Shown: positions 49,289-62,100 of the stretch, in pieces
Position numbering within the stretch: the stretch's first letter is position 1
Layout of the letters: every line of letters begins with the position of its first letter
DNA from: Chamaea fasciata
Taxonomy: Eukaryota; Chordata; Aves; Passeriformes; Sylviidae
Direction of reading: 5' to 3'
DNA length: 64,000 nt
NCBI GenBank assembly: GCA_029207755.1
Contig: JARCOQ010000005.1
Location: forward strand, 65,049,414 to 65,113,413
The notes under the pieces: generated by a model
Databases searched by the model: none
What the model saw: the letters and a program-made list of their open reading frames with translations, nothing else
What the model was told of the DNA's origin: nothing
Position numbers and translations under genes: made by a program

Positions 49289-51009
49289 ATGTTCTTACAA
49301 ATTTCCTAAACTACCAAGTTTCTCAACCAATTTTTTCATTATAAAGTAGAACATACTTAAATGGCAGTAGTAAAGATATTTGAGTGATAAACACTAAGTA
49401 TTGTCTTTAACTGTAAGCTTCATTGGGCTAACAACTTGAAGTCCATTGAGTTAGCATAACCTAACTCCTCCAGGAGAAACAAACTTATAAGAATTACCAG
49501 ACAGAGTTTTTAAACAAAAAGAAGAAAGTGTTCTTACATGCCGTGTATTAAGTAAATTGTCACATTTATTGCCATGGAATGTAATAAAGGACAAAAACAT
49601 AGAAAAACTTACAGAAAATAAATGGCTCTTTTAAATAATTGTTCAGATACAATCTCTGGCTCAACAAGTCAAGTCAGACTTGTTGCACTGAAGAATTCCT
49701 GGAAGGAATGTTAAGAGGTCTTGCTTTGTTTCCTTTCTTCCTGCTCATTTTCTGTAATAAATTGTATTGGCAGTTCCATCTAGAGGACACTGGGCCAAGT
49801 GGGCCTTTTGCCTGACTCTGTACACTACTGTGGTGCTCTTTTGTGCATTATGGCATCTTCAGTATGATTCCTTTGCAAAATCACATGTGCTTCAAAACAG
49901 CCATGTTTCTACCTGTGGCATCTGTCAGAACTGCAGAGTGAGCAAACTTGCTGGTTGGAGTGCTTCAGCACTTGCTTCCCAGCTGACAGACACTGGGGGT
50001 GCTGCTTAGTAAATTAGCTGGGCTCTCATTGCACTGAACAGTACTCATGTAACTAGGAATTTCTATACAAAAATTCCTTCTAACTGCCTTTGGTCTAATT
50101 CCCTTCATTAATCTAGGAAAATTCAGCTATGGGAGAGTAATATAACGACCAATCTATTTTAATACATGCTCTAGAGTCAGAAAACTTTGGAGCCACTGAT
50201 TTTCAAAAATGCCAAATGAATGCTAATGTCTTTTCAATTTTCAGCTTTTCATCTCCTCTGTTTTTATATTCGAAAATACTTCCATCTATATGTAAACCTA
50301 AAACCAAGAGTGGTGCCAGTTTTCCTATGTTCTTACTTGTAAAGGTATTGGTATTTTTTAAGTATTTTTTTCTGAGAATCACATGGAAAAGTTGTTTATT
50401 CTTACAGTTTTTTCTAATGTTCAGCTGTAATTACTTGCTAATTTTTCTTTGAGCAATTAGTAAGTTTGGAGTTGATTATTTAAACTAATTTTAATTGACA
50501 GGCCTTCTCAAGTCATCCTTGATTCCTTTCATAGTTATCCATATATTGAAAATTTTGCAGTGTCTCAGTGTTGAAGAAGCCCTGTTTATATTGGTGTCTG
50601 ACTTTCTCTGATGTGTTATTTATAAAACAGTCCAACCAGGTAAGGCACTTGAACACAAACCTCCAGATGTTTCTGCAGCCATTTGTCCAGTGGCATAACC
50701 ATGTCCATAATCCAGAAGGAGAAACTGCACTGTCTGTTAGTTCAGTGATCTCCCACGTTAATGAACTTGGGAGGCCCCAAGAATTGTTAGTGGCTGCTTT
50801 TCTCACTTTTACTTTTTTTTAGAAATTTTTATAAAAATTTTTGCACTTTTTCTAGTTATATCTAGTTTTAATCAGTAAGTGGTGCCAGACACTTCTCATG
50901 GTGCTTATTTTATTTTCCAAATCACAGAATTCAACACACTTCTGCAAATGTAACAACTGAAATAAGGAACTAGGGCTTCTCTCCCCAAAAAGGTGGCAGG
51001 ATGAATGGC
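49289..51009. other. Non-coding stretch
   Basis: Overlapping ORFs of 97 (minus) and 84 (plus) codons at 50513-50822 lie on opposite strands. Neither resembles a known protein. Nothing else is seen. Confidence 0.45.
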
Positions 51010-52455
51010 CCAGCCAAAGTGCATCTACACCAATGCACGCAACACAGGGAATAAACAGCAGGAGCTGAAAGCCATTGAGTAAGTGGAAGACTGACATTTC
51101 TATGATAGTTGCCACCATTGAAACATGGTGGGATGACTTGCACAACTGGAGTGCTGCAAGAGTCTGTAAACTCTTCAGGATGGACACATGAGGAAGGAGA
51201 GGCAGTGGGGGAGCCCTGTGTGTTAGGGAGTGTTTTGACTGTCTAGAGTTTAATGATGATGATGATAGGGTTGAGTGGTTATGGGTAGGAACTGGGGGAA
51301 GGCCGACAAGGTGGGAGTCTGTTACTGACCACCCAACCGGGGTGAAGAGGCAGACAAAATATTCTATAGGCAGATGTGGTAAGTCTTGTAATTGTTGACT
51401 CTTTTTCTTGTGGGGGAGTTTAACTTACCAGGTGACTGCTGTAAATACAACACAGCAGAGAGGAAAACAGTCCAGGAAGTTCCTGGAGTGTGTGGAAGAT
51501 AACTCCTGAGGGAGACAGCTAGGGAAGGCATCCACCAGATCTGGTGTTTGTGAATAGAGAAGAACTGGTGGGTAATGTGTTGGTTGGACACAGCAATCAT
51601 GAAATTATATGAGTTTTCAGAGTCCCTTGGGAGGCAGTCCCTTAGTCTGAAGGAAGGAGTCCAGGAAGGCTGGACATTCTTCAGGAAGGAAACCTTGAAG
51701 GTGCAGAAGCAGGCTGTCTCCATATGCTGAAAGATGAGCCAACAAGGAGGAAAGATTGGTCAGGCTGAACAGAGAGATTTGACTGGAAATCAAGAAAAAA
51801 GAGAGAGTTTATGATCCATGGAAGAAGGGGCAGTAAACTCAGGAGGATTTCAAAGATGTTTTGAGATTATGCAGAAAAGAAAATTAGAAGGGCCAAAGAC
51901 TAACTAGAACTTTGTGGAGTCCTCTTGTTTTGAGGAGGCTAAAATCTGATCTTACTCTCCTTGTATTATCTCCTCCCTTGACCCAAACCCCAAGACTCCT
52001 CCCCTGCAATACCCTATAAAACCCCACAACCCTGCCCCTGTGGGATCTCTTCATCTTCTCCCCCCCTCCCCAACTTGAGGGGAAATAAAAATCCTGGGGG
52101 ATTCTCGAGCTTAACAAAACAGAGACTTGTCTGTTTTCCTGACAGTGGCTGTAACCTCCCTGGACACAATGATCGCCGTTGCCACATGATGCATCAGAAC
52201 TTAATCTGGCTGCTGCCATGAAAGACAATAAAAAATGTTTATAAATGCATCAGCAACAAAAGGAGGGCCATGGAGAATCTCCATCCTTTTTAGGATGTAG
52301 AGGGAAACATAGTGACAAAGGGTGAGGAAAAGGCTGAGATACTGGATGCCTTCTTGCTCTCATCCTTTAATAACAAGACCAGCTGTTTGGGGAGTACCCA
52401 TTCTCCTGAGCTGGAAGACAGGGACAGAGAGCAGAATGAAGATCCTGCTTTATCA
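51010..52455 (+). mobile_element. Degenerate CR1 LINE ORF2 (endonuclease to early RT), split by an insert
   Basis: ORF2 of CR1 encodes the endonuclease and reverse transcriptase that retrotranspose the element. Plus-strand translation in shifting frames shows an early CIYTNARN-like segment (about 51020), ETWWDD at 51120-51137 (endonuclease), a VCYxPPN-like region (about 51318), GEFNLP at 51413-51430, then NTAERK (about 51450). Beyond the insert it resumes as AMKDNKKC (about 52215-52238), DAFLLSSF and ELEDRDREQNE (52411-52440). Frames change and stops occur, so it is a pseudogene. It ends before the RT catalytic motifs and lacks the 3' tail, which is unusual since CR1 copies normally keep the 3' end. 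Confidence 0.85.
51913..52195 (+). mobile_element. LTR-like element inserted in the CR1 copy
   Basis: The CR1 reading is interrupted after AGAACTT (51906-51912) and resumes after a second AGAACTT (52196-52202), so the block between is an insertion with a 7-bp flanking repeat. It begins TGTGGAGTCC, like the LTR at 5711, and has TATAAAA at 52015-52021, AATAAA at 52084-52089 and CCACA at 52182-52186 that mirrors the TGTGG start. These suggest a short solo LTR (U3, R, U5) of about 274-283 bp. The last nine bases before the repeat are unexplained. Confidence 0.65.
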
Positions 52456-55400
52456 TTTAAGTAAACGATAAAGATATTGTTTACTTAAAATTCTGGAGAA
52501 ACAGGCAGTGGCAGAAATAATTTCATCCTCCATTTCTCATCTGTGTAAGGAAGCCAAAATCAGGATTCCATCGTAGCAAAATTAATGAACAGGAGAAGTC
52601 AATATTGCTCTTTGCAATAACCTTTTGGTCCCGTTCAACTGTCCATAACCAAAAATGCAGCAACCATAACAGACTCAAGGAGAAAGCAGAAAGAATATGT
52701 CCTAGCCTCTCCTTTTGGCAAGACTGCGCTTTGATACCAAAGTAGAAGGAATGTGACTTGGTTCTACTCAATGAAGTATGCCATAATAATTAAGTGCTTT
52801 GACATTTACAGGTTAAAAACACAATGTTCAGGTGCTTCACTATGAAAAGACAATTAAAAGCATGGAGGGCACCAGCAAGTAAAAGAGGAAATGGATAATT
52901 TTAGTGCCCGGTAAGTTTGTTTAAACACAGCCTAACACCTTCAACTGTTTAACCACTGCTTCAGTTGTCTTATGGTGCTAATGTAGTTAGCATTTTGATC
53001 ACACCTATAACAAGATCCAAATGCAAATGTCAGTCAGTGAAAGTTACATTACAGCAAAAGAACAATATCTGCAAGTAGGGAGAAAGGAAGGAAATGTCTC
53101 ATGTCAGTCTAGTGCAACCCTTCTATTTACGGAATTGTTGAAGGGCTCTAAAAAAAAGCACAGAGTGAAGGAATTAAAACAAGAGCTTCCACTTGTCATT
53201 GAATTGCTCTGCTAAATGGTAACATCAGTTTTTCCAGACCAGTCGGCTTGGATCCATCAGCTTTCCCAGCTGGTATACCCAATAGGAGATGCATTTTAGT
53301 CAATACAGCAGTAGCATAAAAAGGGAATGCAGCCTCCAAGTGATTTAAATGATGCTTGTGAGTTGTTATTTCACAGCTTTACGAGATGTTCCTGTTCCCA
53401 TCCCTTCCTTTTATTGGTTAGCATAAGTCTGGGTAGATTTCTGTGCAATTCCCAGCTGAGTCACCAGAGAGGGTCCATTTTCATCATGTATCAATTTGAT
53501 TTCAAGCCCTGACAAACACTCAGCCTCAAGAAGGGAGAAAATATGTGATATACTTTATAAAAACAAAAAAATAAAAATATTAAAACTCCTAATAAATTTT
53601 GTTTTCCATGTGAGTCCCCTTCCCACAGTCCCCCTTACAAACATGTTTCTCCTGTGTGCTACCTACCACAGTCCAGATTGAAGGATATTTTTAATGCAAG
53701 GATTGGCATGAATTTCAAGCAAAAGATCAAAATGGTACCTTTTCAGTTTTCTAAAAAATAGAGGTAATTAACTTTTTTATCAAAATACACACATTTTCAA
53801 ATTATTTAAATGGGAAATATGCTGGTTTAATTAAGATTTTGCAGGGAGAGACAGTTGCAAACACTTGGAACAGAGACAAAGTGGGATGTTTATGAGGAAG
53901 GTGCTGTATGCTTTACAACTCTCTGGTTTTTCTTGTTTGCACTTCAAATGGAGTCCATTTCTATCTGTCAATCTCCTGCTGAGAGAATCTGATTTTATCG
54001 TGTTTCAATGAAGCTATTAAAAAACTTCAATCATGAAATTCCTCTTTCCCTTTGTATGTTTCTCTCCCTCTCTCTCCTTGACAGAGTTGCACTGTGACAT
54101 TGGTTATATGGCAGGATACACTGATTTGATTTGCTTTACGAGTTGATTAGCTAATCCTCCTGCAATCAAGTCTTGCTTTGCAAAAACCTTGGTACCCATG
54201 TTTTCCTTAGCTGGGTTTGATTCTTGTAGGTATAGGATTTTGATGTGTATGCCACACTTCTTTCTGTTTCTTTGTTTTTAGTAAATGGTGAAAACTTCAA
54301 GAGTGACAGCTTGAAGGTTTATACACATACAAAAGGAACAAAATGAACAATGCCAGCATACTCCTCTTCCTCTCTTCAAGACCTCAGGAATATTTCAGAG
54401 GTGTAAAAAGAACCTACTAGCTGATATAACATTACAATGTCAGTATTTTGGTGGCAATATATCAAAATAGTTGAATCATAATTAAAAGAAGTTATTAGCC
54501 TGAAAGATCTTCCTCTGAAAATTTTAAAAAAAAAAAAAAAAGCAAAACCAAACACATGGTAACAAACAAAAACCCCACTCTGAAATATAAAATTTGGTTG
54601 ACGTCTGCATTTAAGTAACATTCAAATTAAGCCATTGAGACTATAAAAGACTGAAGCCTGGATATAGCCATGCATTAACTTCCAGTGGTTTGCTTTTGTT
54701 TGTCAGTTAATGTCAGACACATCATGCCATATAAATTAATGTATAGGACTGTATAGGTCTTAGTGCTAGTAGAAGGATATCAGCATTAGACTGTTGCATT
54801 CTGTGCCTCTGTTCTTGAGCCAGCTCCATGTGACTAATGTTAAAATGGTGCATATGTAACTGATTTTTAATTTGCTGGTAAGATTGACATCTCTAATGCA
54901 AAACAAAAGATATTTTTGGCTGAATAGCTAAGAGTATTTTATCTTAAGCCAAATGGAAAGTTGTGCTTTGCCCAAAAGCATTTTTTGTTGCTTCATGTAT
55001 TTTTACCTTTTTATTCAAATCAAAGGAAATTGTGCGATAGAGAGATGGTTTTAGCTGGAAAAACAGAACATATAGTATTGGAAGTACTTAAACTATTAAA
55101 AATGGCAAAAGAGTAATTTAATAGCAAGTACAAACCACCTTAATTGGTCTCTGTAGCTTTTTGAACGTTTTGAAGATATAATTAAGAATACTTTTTACAA
55201 TACCAGATAGTTCAATAGGATCAATAAAATTTTGCCCATTTCAGTTCGTAACACCTGTGCTCTTTTGAAGAACACAGATAGAACCTCAGCAGCCTGGCTG
55301 CTTGTTCTACAAAGTCAACAGTAATTAGGAGTTAAAGTTGGTTTTTTGGAGTTTTTCTGGTTTTGTTTTGTTGGGGTTTTTTTGTTTGTGGGTTGGAAAA

Positions 55401-55460
55401 AGCTCAGACTATTTGGCCAGGGTCTGAGCCATATCCAAGGAAATGGTACAAAAAAGTGGC
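52456..55460. other. Non-coding stretch
   Basis: No gene is recognised. An A-run of about 16 lies near 54526-54541. Confidence 0.5.
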
Positions 55461-55600
55461 TTCAGGAACTCAGAGCTACGTATCAATCTGAGGCATGTGG
55501 ATCTCACTGGCTCAGGAACTCAGTAATTTATGAATCTGTTTCAGAGTCTTGTGGATCTCACTAGCTTATGAACTCAGTAATTTATGAATCTATTTCAGCT
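55461..55600. repeat. Short tandem duplication, about 50-54 bp unit, 2.7 copies
   Basis: The phrase (T/C)TCAGGAACTCAG starts at 55461 and 55511 and recurs as CTTATGAACTCAG at 55565. Each copy continues with a TATGAATCT-like and a GTGGATCTCACT phrase. Copies 2 and 3 are closer to each other than to copy 1, so the array probably grew stepwise. Confidence 0.85.
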
Positions 55601-58600
55601 GCAGTAAATGGCCCTTTCACAGCTTACAGCTACCCAGCAGAATTTAGATGATGTTTTTAGGCTACGATTTTAAGAGGTCCTAGACTGGTGGCTGCAGGGG
55701 GAAATTTCACTTGATGTCAACTCCTTTTTGTTTCCTCTAAAATGCCTCATGTTAACGACTGCAGGCATCACACCAGGCAGGGTGAGGGCAGGGGCTGGCA
55801 TTGCCTAAGGCAGATTTCTGCTCTCCAGTAGCAATCATTTTTCCAGCCACTGATAGTCCTTCTCGCTCTGGGGCCCCGCTGACCCCTGGCAGCCCTCAGG
55901 CTGCCTTCAGGAGGAGGGACTGGAGTTCAGACAGCAGAGAAGAAAAGATGGGAGGGAAACTGCCATTCAGAGGTAACCCCAATACACTCCTGGTAGCAAC
56001 CAAGCTGATGCAACAACTAAATAAGCAAATATGCCTTTTCTATGTTCTTGTAAGAATCACATTTTTATAGCTCTTTTTCTCACAGCTTGAAGACAGCCCC
56101 CTGGTTCACACTTATTGCAGAATCTGGTGAAATCCTGGTTTCTCCCTCATACCAACTTCCTCTTGGCCTGTGCCTACACATATACACTCATGGACTCTAT
56201 CACATCACAGGGGATGTGTGGCAGGAGAGGTGCTCCATGAATTGATGTGCTGATGGTTTATGGCCACTACTGTTCCCCCATAACAGAGAAGAGGATACAT
56301 TTTAGGACACCTGTGATGGCTTGCTCTTGGGGATCACTACTAATATGTGAAGGGGCCAGTGTTTTCCTGACAGATATATTAAATAACTGAGCATTAAGCG
56401 AGTTGTGAGGTGCCCCAGCACAGCTGTAGCATTCAGAGAAACTGCTCTCAAGCAGTTTCCCTCACAGTAAGAGAGTAAAACCACACTAAGCTGAGTCCCA
56501 TACCCAGCTCAATAAGCTGCTGTGACTGTGAGTTCCTGTGTGGTTTGTGGTTTGCACTCTACCAGCTTGATTGGCTGTGCTTCATGAGGAGAGGCTGAGA
56601 TACTGGGCTGAAGATTTGTGTGTCCCACATGGCTCCGCAGACTTTGGTCCTTGTTAAGCATTTGCGCTGAAGGCTGTTATGAGATTCATGCCATTCCCCC
56701 ACTGTTTTGTCCCATCACAGATCCTGAAAGACCAGAGTGTGACTACCTGCCACAAAGGTACAGATCTGCTTGGGTGCTTGCTTCTTTTGCTGTGAAGTTT
56801 TTTGGGTAGATGCACTGGCTAAATTAACATTGCATTTTCTAGAGTTAAACAAGTAAGGGCGTATCTGCAAGGCTTGAGATTCTGTGTGTTTTCTTTTCCA
56901 CTGCAGTTGCATCAGGTCTTCCACCTTGTCAGTAGGGGATCAAGACTGTGCTCAGGAGGAGTATATTTATTGGAACAGAGCAAAGAAAACAATGAATGGG
57001 AATTTTGTTTTTTATTAGTCACAAGCACAAAGCAACAAAATAACCAGTTTTCCCTGAAAATTTAAGGTTTGTCTAGCAGAGACCAGACTATTGTGTCTCT
57101 GAGATACCCAGTGTGATCATACTGAAAGGGGCAAGATACCTAGAAAGAAAAATGCTTATGGTAACTGGAGATTTGACATTGTTGACCCTCCTTTTCCTCA
57201 CAGTCAGGGCTCTGCTGCTCAAGTAAGCTGTTTTTCCTGATCTCTTATGTCTTCTGTGAAATGTGGTGGTTTCTCAAGGGGTCAGACATGAGTGTATTTT
57301 TTCCTCAATTGCTTTTTAATGTAGTTGTAAAGCTTTTTGATGCATTGTAAGCATAACAGGCAATATTGCTATGAGACACATCTTTAGACTTGAGTGCTGT
57401 AGAGCTTTCTAGCAAGGTCTTGCATGTGTTTCATGTGTGTTTGTGTGCATAAAGTTCATAATACTTGTCTTGTTGGTGGAAAAGGACGTCAGTCTCCAAG
57501 ACATGATTTAGTAGCATTCTATCAGCACAACATTTTTTTAGAAAAAACAATAATCTAAACTCTCTTCAGCAGCAGCAGGACAGCCTGTCACATTTATAGT
57601 TGTACAGTGAAGCAAGGTTTAATAATAATTGAGCTTTCAGTAAATGGGCATGACAGGAGGAACTGGGCTTTAAGATGAGAAAGAATTGCCTACCAGTTAC
57701 ATTTTGGCATGGAAGACAGTAGGTGATGCAGCCAGCAGTGCCAGTCATCCACTTGAAAGTGGAAAAGAAACTCATGCTTTAGCCTCTGCTCCCAGGTTTC
57801 TGAATAGGGCAAAACCTCTAGCTATCATGTGATGGCAAAATAGTTGTGAAACAGTTAGAGAGGAAACCTTTTTCCTTAGCAGTGGCTCAGTGAAAAAATG
57901 CGTTGCTCTTGCAGTGAAGCAATTTCCTTTACTTTCCTATTTAGTGACATTTATTTCTATTTCATTCCTGCATTTGAACTTGACAATCACATGGATAAGA
58001 GATTAAGCACAAACAAGCACTGCCATTCCCATCTTTATCAGGAAAGCAAAATAACCTGGAGATGGATGAATATGCACTGTGAAATGCAAACAGATAAATT
58101 TAGCTTAGTTTTGTTGTCTAGAGTTTAGATTTACTTTCTGCTCTACCACACCCTTCTGCACACATCTCCTAAAATTGTTAAGACTGACAGATCTACCTGG
58201 GCAGATCCTGCTCCTTTAGTTTGCACAAGGTATAGCGGGTCTGCAAGCTTGTCTGGTTTCTGTAAGTTATAGCCATTACTCTAGTAAGAGACATCACTTT
58301 CCTCTTCAAACTTCATCTTCCTTTACCTGGTTACATGGAATTTCTATTTTCTTTTTTTTTCCCTCATGACTACACTTACTCTTGCAGCCATACAGCAATG
58401 CCCTCCATTTTTGCTGATTCAAAGCCCGGCAGTGCAGTTGTAATGTCCTCTGTGTGATGTTACACTTTGCTTTCCCAATCAACTTGCAGCTTGACAGCAG
58501 CCCTCTTTAGCCACAAGCAATATCTGAAAGTTTAGCAGGCAAGAGGTTGCTATTAAGCCACAGATCTGGAACTACTGCCACAGGCAGTCTCTTTTGGTTT

Positions 58601-58713
58601 ATTTTTATTGTCTGATACAATGAAAATGATCTTCGTTCTCTTCCTTATGTTTCTTCCCTTAACAATATTTTCACTTGGAATTCTCCTTAGTGGAGCTGTA
58701 AGATGTGGATGGA
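55601..58713. other. Non-coding stretch
   Basis: No gene, RNA gene or transposon is recognised. Confidence 0.5.
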
Positions 58714-58761
58714 TGTGTGTGTGTATATTTTTATACGTATATACACACACACACACACACA
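58714..58761. repeat. (TG)n-(TA)-(CA)n microsatellite with inverted symmetry
   Basis: A TG run (58714-58724), an AT-rich centre (TATATTTTTATACGTATA) and a CA run (58744-58761) lie together. TG and CA arms are complementary, so the block could fold into a hairpin. Confidence 0.95.
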
Positions 58762-59043
58762 TATACCATAAAATACAATCACTGGCAAGTTCAGTCTCTG
58801 GTATTAGTTAGAAGAACCTACCTACTGTGGCTGACAAAATGCCACATGTTTGACAAGGAAGGAAGAAGTATTGCTATCAGCAGTTGATATGCCTGGGTCT
58901 TTGGGGCTCATTTTAGTTTGCTTAGATTTTTATAATATAATAAGGCCTTGATTTCTTCTATGTTTCTTCCTCATCTCCAGAGGCTGGTTTTGGTCTAATA
59001 GGAATGTACCAATTCTCTCTTTTTTCAGTTCCTCAAATTGCTA

Positions 59044-59156
59044 TATAGAATCATGGAATCATTAACATTGGAGAAGCCTCCTGAATCAAGTCTGACCATT
59101 AACTCAGCACTGCCCTGTTCACTGTTAAGCCATGTCCCAAAGTATCACATGTATAT
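59044..59156 (-). mobile_element. CR1 LINE 3' fragment, minus strand
   Basis: ATAGAATCATGGAATCATTAA starts a block that follows the reverse complement of the CR1 tail: GAGAAGCCTCCTGAATCAAGTC, then CATTAACTCAGCACTGCC, then TAAGCCATGTCCCAAAGTATC. It fades after about 59156. It is short and diverged. Confidence 0.8.
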
Positions 59157-62100
59157 TCAATATAATTATGGCAACACACTTGATCTAAGGCTCAGGGCTG
59201 ACTACCAGCCATATCCCAGTCAGCACAAATGTTATGCATAAGTCCCTTGATATCTTTCAAGAATCTTTATTTTTTAGTTCCCTTGGAGTCCTTGGCAACT
59301 TTTTAGCTTAGCTTTCCACCAGTGTTTCTATATTTGGCCAGCAGGAAAGGAAGTATATTACCATCAGTAACTTTGTCTTTTCTGCACAAGCCTTTCATCT
59401 TAATGTCGCACACATTTTTGCCTATTGATGGGCATTTTGTCCAGCCTTTAAGACAGGTGAGTGTGAATGCTCTCACTTTACAATCAGGCCCATGTACATG
59501 AGTGTGATGACATTGGGATGACAGAAGCACTAAAGCTGTACCAGCCTAACTTTACAATCTGCAAAAATAAATTGCAGCCCTGAGAAGGCAATATTATGGG
59601 TTTTGGCACCCCATTCCATTGAAAAATCTCCATGTACAGCTGCACTGCACTGTTTGAATGTGTCCTGCAGTACTGAGAGGTGAAGTGACTTGCCCAGGAA
59701 TGCACAGCATTTCTTTGACTGAGCTAGATTTGGAAAATGAATTCCTACTCCTCTTTTCTCACCAGTAAACAAGGCTGACTTGTTTCTGCATTTTATAGTG
59801 ATAATTTAAATATAATTTTAAATGATGGGGGAAGAGACTTGGACAAACATGAGTAGAATTGGTAGAGACATCAGCTAGGCTAACAAATGTGTGTACTATA
59901 ACTTTCATGGTTCAAGACAGAAACTATTCCCATGGTGCAGCATTGATAATGTACTCAAATGCTTCTGATGTCTGATTGTTACTGTCCCAAGGATGTTGAA
60001 CTTACCACACTGGGTAATTCGGTGGAGAGGAAGGGTGTCTTTCTTTTCTTTTGATTTTTGCCCAAAATGCTCTCTCTAAAGCATAGTTGCTGTCTACTAT
60101 TTCTAGAAGGATTTCAGATAGATGAGAATGAAAAAAAAATGTTTTGGAAGGGTCTGAATTCTTCCTGTTCTTCCTGTAGACTTTTTTTTTTTTTTTTAGT
60201 TGTTCTGCTAATTGGAGAACCATGCTAAAATACCTTTTAAATAATATTTAAGCAGGAGGGACTAATATTTGAGGAATAAGCTTGCTAAGAATGGACACAT
60301 TATCCTGGCACTTAAATCAGAGGTCAGTACTGCAAAATACTATGAGGTAAAAGAAAATTAGTTGAATGCCTAAATGAACATCATGTGCTAACACATGATG
60401 AAATTCTTTTTTACCTCTCTTGGAACTCTAAGATCTATCCTTCCTCTGTCTCCCCAACTCAGTCTTTTTTTATAAATGGCTTTATCTTTTTGGAGCGGTG
60501 TACAGTACTAACATGCCATTTTTTCCCCCCGAGGCACTGTATACTTCACATTCTCTAGTCTTTCCTTTCCAGTTCCCTAGTTTTTTTATATTTATTATCT
60601 CATCATGAAAAATCTACCAGTAACTTGTAGGGTCCAAACTTAAACCCTTGGAACTCTGGCACTCCTTTTTTATCTTTAAAATCTAGCTACATAAATAACA
60701 TCATGTTTCCAGGTCAGAGGCACTATGAGATACAACCGAGTTCTGGCACAAGAGAAACTCTCCATAACCTTGCAATCTAAACAGGGATTATTTTATGATA
60801 TGGAGCAACTTCTGAAATTGTCTCTGTGTGTAATTGGGATCTGGTAATTGTTTTTCATGCAAAGTGTAGAGTGTCTAAAGCCAGGACATGCCTCTAGCTG
60901 TTTGTATATGGCACTTGCTGTACCACATCAGGCTGTTTGTCTGTCACATCCAGTACACTTCTCTAGAAGTGGTCAAAAACATTGATGCTGAGAAAGGTGA
61001 CCGAACCCTCTATGAACCAAGTGTGCAGTGCTCCACAAGGGGATGGAAGAAATGCTTTCTAATTCTGTCAGGGAGATTAGTTTACAGTTTCAAGTGGTAT
61101 TATCAAGTTTCAAGCTGTATTGGACTGCATTTTCTTGATAATTCTAATAGTGTAACAGATCTCTGAGATTAAACCTATATAAAAAAAAAAACCCTCACAA
61201 TTTCCTCAGCTCTCAAAGAGAACTGAGTCTAGTCTGTAAATACTTTCCCATCTTAGACAGAAGATGAATCTTAATTCATTGAAGCCATCAAGTACTGCTA
61301 CATTCTTAGTAGAAGGGGATGAATGACAGGCAATATTACATGGCAAAAAAATTACATCAGTAGTGTCATTATCATGTTATTGCCTTCAGCAGAGACCATG
61401 TGCAGCACTTGCATCCTTTGCCTACTGGTTTGACATAGCATATATTGCTGTGTCCTGTACCCCAAGTAATGACACCTGTACTATGTGCCTAAAAGGTTTA
61501 ATGCTATCTTCTCCATTTGCTGTAACAAGCCCATTCCATCATGAAAATCTCTGAATGTTTGTGTTGTCAGATTAGCTTTAAATGATCCTCAAGAAAATAT
61601 TTTTCCTTTCCCATGACATCACAGCAAGGCAGTTCTCGGTGGGGCTGAGGCTGCTGCTCACAGAGAGTTTCCTCATTCTGGGCAGCAGCTGCTTCACTCT
61701 GCTTCCAGCAGAAGTGAAGCCAACTGCTCCTGATGAAAGATGATGGAGGTTCTACTGTCTACTGAGAAGCCCGGTGTGAAGTGATGAACATTTTGAAAGG
61801 ACCATTCTAACTGTGGGCAGTTCAGATGTCTTGAAAGCTCCATTTGTAGCATCATCTAAAGGAATAAATCAAACTCTGAGGTTTTTTTGAAGGGAAATTT
61901 TTGAATTTAAAGTATTGAAAAGGTAAAAAAACCTTGGAAAAATCTTCATGTATTGTCTACAAAAGATTTCTGTGATCTTTAAGTAGAATAAAAATCTGGA
62001 TTAATTATTCCATTATTATGGTTATAAAAACAAATGAAAGAGCAAACTCATAGTGTCAAGTTTCTTAAAAAACCCATATTTAAGAATAATTTTACTTAGT

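Noticed and set aside
50513..50822. Overlapping ORFs on both strands that look protein-like in composition
   Set aside because: They overlap on opposite strands and neither has a recognised motif or exon signals.
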